Source of the DNA: Microplitis mediator
Taxonomy: Eukaryota; Arthropoda; Insecta; Hymenoptera; Braconidae
Direction: 5' to 3'
Assembly: GCF_029852145.1 (NCBI RefSeq)
Contig: NC_079970.1
Span: forward strand, 18,542,331 to 18,606,330
DNA: 64,000 nucleotides
Of this stretch, positions 59,614-64,000 are shown in pieces; the stretch's first letter is position 1, and every line of letters begins with the position of its first letter. A program made the position numbers and the translations under genes. The notes under the pieces are model-generated. The model was given only the letters and a program-made list of their open reading frames with translations. It ran no database searches and was not told where the DNA came from.

Positions 59614-60855
59614 CACGGCGAGAAATTTATGGTAACAATTACAATATGTTGTGCGAATGGTTCCCATAAAGCATGGTGACCGGTTTTTTTGAAATGTTGA
59701 TTATAGGGATGGCATCCATACATATTATAGTAATTATTCTCATCTTTATGGGTTTCATTCCTATATGATATCGGAGTAGTTTCTATGAAATTCTGGTAAA
59801 AGTTTCTATGTCACAACACGGAAAGGAAATTATGGGAACTTTTGCTATGCATTATGGGAATAGCTTCCATAATGGTATATGAATTGAACCCATACTATTA
59901 TAGGGATGGTTCCCATATCATTATGGGAATCATTCCCATAATGGTTTGGGAATCGTTCCCATACTATTAGTGGAACTATTTCCATAATATTATGGGAATC
60001 ATTTCCATAATATCATAAAAAAAATTTTTTGCAAAATAGTGTAAAAATTTCCTTCATGATATGGAAAGATTCAAATGAAGCTTCTTCGACGCTAAATTTG
60101 TAAAAAAAAAATGTTGTTAAAAATTTTAATGTTTTTGCCAAATACGAATTTTTTTTTCAATGTTTGAATTTTTTTTTTATATTTAATAATATTTCAATAG
60201 TATAGGAACTATTCCTATAATTGATGGGAATGATTCCTATAAAATATAGGGTTCATTCCTATATATTGTGGGAATCATTCCCATATTATTGTAGGAACCA
60301 TTTCTATAATTATAGGAACCATTCCCATAATTATAAGAACTGTTCCTATAGTTATGGGAAACATTCATATAATTACAGGAACTGCTCCCATAATTTATGG
60401 TCATAATTTCAATGTTGATATAGGAAAAAATTTTATAGAATCATGGGAACCGTTTCCATAATTTTCTTTCCATTTATGGTAATTGTTTCTGTAATATTAT
60501 GGCAACCATTACCATAGTGTTATAATTATTATTACCATGATGTGTGCTAACCATTATCAAAATATATAGTGTTGATTCTCACATGCACTTAGGAACCGTT
60601 ACAATGTGCTTATAGGATTTGTTCCTATTTGCTTACTGGAACTATTTATTCGAGTATGGTAATCATTACAATAATTCTATTACCATGCGATATGGGGACT
60701 ATTACCATAATGATGGGAATAGTTCCCACAGTTATAGAAACTTTTTTCATAAGTACGGGACTATATACCATAATCCCAAGTAATTATTACCATAACGGTA
60801 GGGTATGATATTCCATAAACGGACTAGGAATGGTTACTATAAATTTCTCTCCGTG
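59614..60855. mobile_element. MITE built of ATTACCATAATGGTAAT-type palindromes with a nested relative
   Basis: The ends CACGGCGAGAAATTTATGGTAAC and ATAAATTTCTCTCCGTG are flanked by TA. The interior is arrays of GGTAAT.ATTACC and GGGAAT.ATTCCC palindromes. A second element starts at 59817 (CACGGAAAGGAAATTATGGG) and ends near 60472 (CCATAATTTTCTTTCC); it is a close relative of the 24.1-kb MITE and itself holds an AT-rich insert (about 60010-60195). Confidence 0.65.
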
Positions 60856-61327
60856 TACATTCCATGATTTGAATTTATTTACTTACGAGTTGAAACAAAT
60901 ATTTCGCTCACTAGTTTGAATAACTTGTATAGATATATATATCTCAGCGATTTAATATTTAATGAAAAAAGTGATTTGACTGATATTGCTGTACGTGTCA
61001 AAGGTAGTACCTGGAGTGGAGCTTTTTTTACCAATGATACGAGTTAGGTACGAAAAGTGGCTTAGAAGTTTCGAAGTGGCTGGAAAAAGGCTGTACGTTG
61101 TTGAGAGTAGAGAAGTTGACGTAGTAGAGAGTACAAAATTCTGTTCTCCACCCTTGGTTCGTATAAGAGAGCGCGCACTTGATCCAGGGAAGCTCTCTGG
61201 CAGCCGGCTCGCGAAAGAAGAAAAAAAAAGTTATTTACTCCCATGAGATATCTCGAGAGAGTAAAACGAAGAAAGATCTCGCCATGCTTACATTTCTTTC
61301 TCTCTTTTTTTTCTACTATACCTGTCA

Positions 61328-61328
<1 letters not shown>

Positions 61329-61402
<74 letters not shown>
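61329..61402. repeat. (CT)n microsatellite
   Basis: About 36 CT units, giving SLSLSL/LSLSLS translations in two plus-strand frames. Not a gene. Confidence 0.95.
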
Positions 61403-61406
<4 letters not shown>

Positions 61407-62023
61407 ACTAACTCACATGCTCACTCAGTCTTCTCCTTTTTTCCGTATACTTGTGCCACTAGTCTTTCGAGCCGCCAACGCCTTCGTTCTTGGTAAATAT
61501 TTGCCATAAGATTGGGAGGGGGACCAAAAACGGGTGAAAGTTGCTCTGGACAAATAGAGAACGAAATATACGGTACGTGCAGAGAAAATAAATGGATAGT
61601 ATGACGAGGAGTAAAGAAAAAAGTGGATGATGGCATGTCGACGAGTGAAGATTCAAGTCATGCGACGAAAGATGCGTTGGCATTTTTCTGGCAACTTTTC
61701 TTCGTTTCTTCCGAGTCAATTGTGATTGAATCCATTTTAGAATCAATATATAGATATATATATTCATTTATATAACTTTATTTTATTCTGTTACTTTATT
61801 ATATTAAAAATTTCTTTCAAGTTTATTATAAGAAAACCAGCGCAAAATGAGGCACTGGAGCAAAATGAGACCCTATTTTTTACAAAAAAAATTTTTTTAC
61901 CAAAAATTTTTAAGTGATCACACAGTCCAGGCTAATCACCTTATCTCATTCTTTTCTATAAATCGTAAATAAATTTTTTAAAACGTAGAACAACTTTTTT
62001 TTCTATTTAAAAATGCTATTTCA

Positions 62024-62994
62024 TCCCGAGTCGAAATTTCAGGTCTGTTTTAATCGTATTTTTTGGCAAGTCAGTTTCAGAAAATTATTACGATTAAAAC
62101 AGACCTGCTGCTCTTGGTTGCTCTAAAGGCGCAGGCCTGTTTTCATCGTAATCATAGGAGTTTTGTCCCATTCTGACACAGTTACGATCAAACAAGGCTC
62201 CAAATAATAATAATGTAAAATATAATAATAATAGTAATATTACATTTAAAAATACCTAGCAACTCGGGTTCGAATCCCACTGTGGTCATATATTTTTTTT
62301 TTTATAATTTTTCATTTAAATAGCATAACATTATTCATAATTGCTAATAATAATTATTAGTTGTATTATGTATTGATCATAATTATATAATGCTTCATTA
62401 AAATTAATATTGATAAATACATAATATGAAAAACAACTATCGTGTTATTTGCGATTCAAAATCAGGATTAAGAAGCAAAATTTTTATTTTTTTTTTTACT
62501 TTGGATCGTAGTTGGAGATAGAATGTTATAGCTTCAAGGTCAGAAGAGGTGACTTTTATTCACTTTATAGAGATATAATCACACTACACACTTAGATATT
62601 ACACATACGCTTAACTTATTAAATATAAATTATTAAATATTTTCGCCCTACCCGAGATCCGAACCTACAACCTAACGCTCGCAAGACTATCGCTTTACCC
62701 CCTACGCTACGGCCGATATATTTGGGCCTTGTCTGAGGTGGGTTATAAGTTAGTCGTAAAATAATAATAAGTCATAATAATAATAATAAAGAATGAGTTA
62801 AAAAATAATAATAATCGTACATCTTTTGATAGCCTTTACGATTAAAACGATACTGCTCAGGTCTGGTTTAATCGTATTTATTTTCCGAAACCGTCATCTA
62901 CGCTCAAAACAGGTCTCGTTTTAGGCGGTAAATGAGACTTCAATGAGTTTGGAAGCTTTTACGATTAAAACAGACCTGAGATTTCGACTCGGGA
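62024..62994. mobile_element. Large MITE, ATCCCGAGTCGAAATTTCAGG termini
   Basis: A TIR of about 35 bp is TCCCGAGTCGAAATTTCAGGTCTGTTTTAATCGTA at the left and its inverse at 62957-62993. AGGTCTG/CAGACCT with TTTTAATCGTA recurs internally in both orientations. It carries tRNA-like segments at 62255-62290 (plus) and 62646-62714 (minus). Confidence 0.75.
62646..62714 (-). pseudogene. tRNA-like sequence inside the 62-kb MITE, minus strand
   Basis: On the minus strand CGTAGCGTAGGGGGTAAAGC (A-box region) is followed by GTAGGTTCGGATCTC (B-box-like). Acceptor arms pair at about 5 of 7; the anticodon arm is poor. A plus-strand B box GGTTCGAATCC at 62267-62277, followed by a T-run, is a second Pol III-like relic in the same element. 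Confidence 0.35.
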
Positions 62995-63010
62995 TATTAC
63001 CTCGATCTCC

Positions 63011-63013
<3 letters not shown>

Positions 63014-63072
<59 letters not shown>
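63014..63072. repeat. (TA)n microsatellite
   Basis: About 29 TA units next to the 62-kb MITE. Confidence 0.95.
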
Positions 63073-63076
<4 letters not shown>

Positions 63077-63410
63077 TGTTATCGAAAAATAAAAAGTCCG
63101 CGAATGATGAAAAAGATTAGATAAAAAGTAAATAAAAGTAGCTTCGATTATGACATTTCATCAAGTGGACGACCTTTGTTTCCTTTTTAAAAGCAAGAGA
63201 GTCGTTTTCATTTCTTTTACAATCGGTAGTCGGTAACGAGTGGCCATTAATTTTCATGAAAAGAAGAAATCTTCACCTAACCAGCAGTAAAGCTATTGTT
63301 CTCATTTCATTCACTATTGTCCATTGTTACCACTCTCGTCTGTCGATTCAACTTGACGCCGCTGTTCACTACTTCTTCTTCTTCTTCTTCTTCCTCTGAA
63401 ATTCTTCATC

Positions 63411-63494
63411 TTATTCATTGTAAATAAAAGTAGAGCGTCTACGAGACTCAACATTGGACACCGGATTATTGAGGGTTGCTTGACCTCCAGACAC
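63411..63494 (-). CDS. Candidate last exon of an unidentified gene
   Basis: On the minus strand an 18-nt T-run and GTAG acceptor (63495-63496) are followed by 27 open codons and TAA: GGQATLNNPVSNVESRRRST then FIYNE. The acceptor is strong and the ending, with a basic RRRS motif, looks like a cytoplasmic tail. Upstream exons would lie to the right, outside the window. The exon is short, so chance cannot be excluded. Confidence 0.35.
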   Translation of the reverse strand: MSGGQATLNNPVSNVESRRRSTFIYNE

Positions 63495-64000
63495 CTACAA
63501 AAAAAAAAAAAAAAAACAAATAAAGTTGTATAAAACATTCACAGAATGAAAAACGGATATCCAATTGTAATTTTGTTGAAAATCTCTTGAGTTTTCATCT
63601 TCTATATACATTCTTTTTTTATTATTTTTGTCTTACTTGGATTCGTTGATTTTCTGCGACAGTCTCTAACGAGTGCTCTGTAACACCCACTTGCTCACCC
63701 ACAATCTCACTACTCTCTATTCCCACCGCCCCAATGACCATAAAGATTCTTCAAGAAAGAAATCTATGAAGATGTCACTTTACCTGATTTCTTTCTTCTA
63801 TTTTCATTCTCACGACAATCAGACGACTGCTTCTTCTTTCTCTTCTTCTTCTTTTTTCCTTTTTTTATGCACAAACTCTCGCAATGAGTATCAATATTAC
63901 GAAACAAAAACTAAACGGCCACAAAAAAGTTGTAAGTTGATAATTTGTATGACACTAGAAAATAAGTATAATAATGACAATAGTCATAACAGTAATAGTT

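Noticed and set aside
61179..61509. Two overlapping ORFs with SLSLSL runs
   Set aside because: They are translations of a (CT)n microsatellite.

Overview
This is AT-rich eukaryotic DNA, almost certainly from an insect. A parasitoid wasp or other hymenopteran is my inference, from the very AT-rich, miniature-transposon-packed texture and the insect-style secreted protein gene; nothing in the window proves the order. Most of the 64 kb is intron or intergenic DNA filled with nested non-autonomous transposons. Few of the open reading frames above 60 codons look like real genes, because the real coding sequence is split into short exons.

Coding content. (1) A complete four-exon gene on the minus strand (1170-5317, 165 aa) encodes a small secreted protein. 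It resembles the insect DUF1091/CheA branch of the MD-2-related lipid-recognition proteins, and it has a TATA box and initiator at the expected spacing. (2) A spliced tyrosine-recombinase gene of a Crypton DNA transposon (8137-6495, minus) has two in-frame stops, one of them at the codon expected for the catalytic arginine. (3) One 125-bp internal exon on the plus strand (28178-28302) encodes two transmembrane helices of a claudin/stargazin-type protein; its other exons are not visible and its introns may cover much of the window. (4) A candidate last exon lies on the minus strand at 63411-63494. (5) Short relics include a non-LTR retrotransposon C-terminus (17.2 kb), a cysteine-rich ORF (46 kb) and a coding-like stretch (14.2 kb).

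The most unusual content is a set of hammerhead self-cleaving ribozyme motifs, all on the plus strand. Two near-identical copies (26.3 and 34.9 kb) and a second family (10.1 and 57.2 kb) have the type III layout, with stems I and II closed and stem III open. Their two hairpin loops are complementary over 8-10 nt. Three decayed relatives lie at 24.9, 47.6 and 53.1 kb, and a minimal type I motif of the Penelope-like-element kind at 53.8 kb. The type III carriers are repeats of about 500-600 bp, several of which share a short 5' hairpin motif.

The rest is miniature inverted-repeat elements. Most have termini of the form CACGGA.../CACTG... flanked by TA, which suggests Tc1/mariner-type mobilisation. 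They include striking internal palindromes, a CCCGGGTCAAAAATAAAAC family, nested insertions up to three levels deep, and tRNA-like segments with Pol III B boxes. Microsatellites (TA, CT) occur at several points.

All calls are from reading the sequence only; no database comparison was possible.
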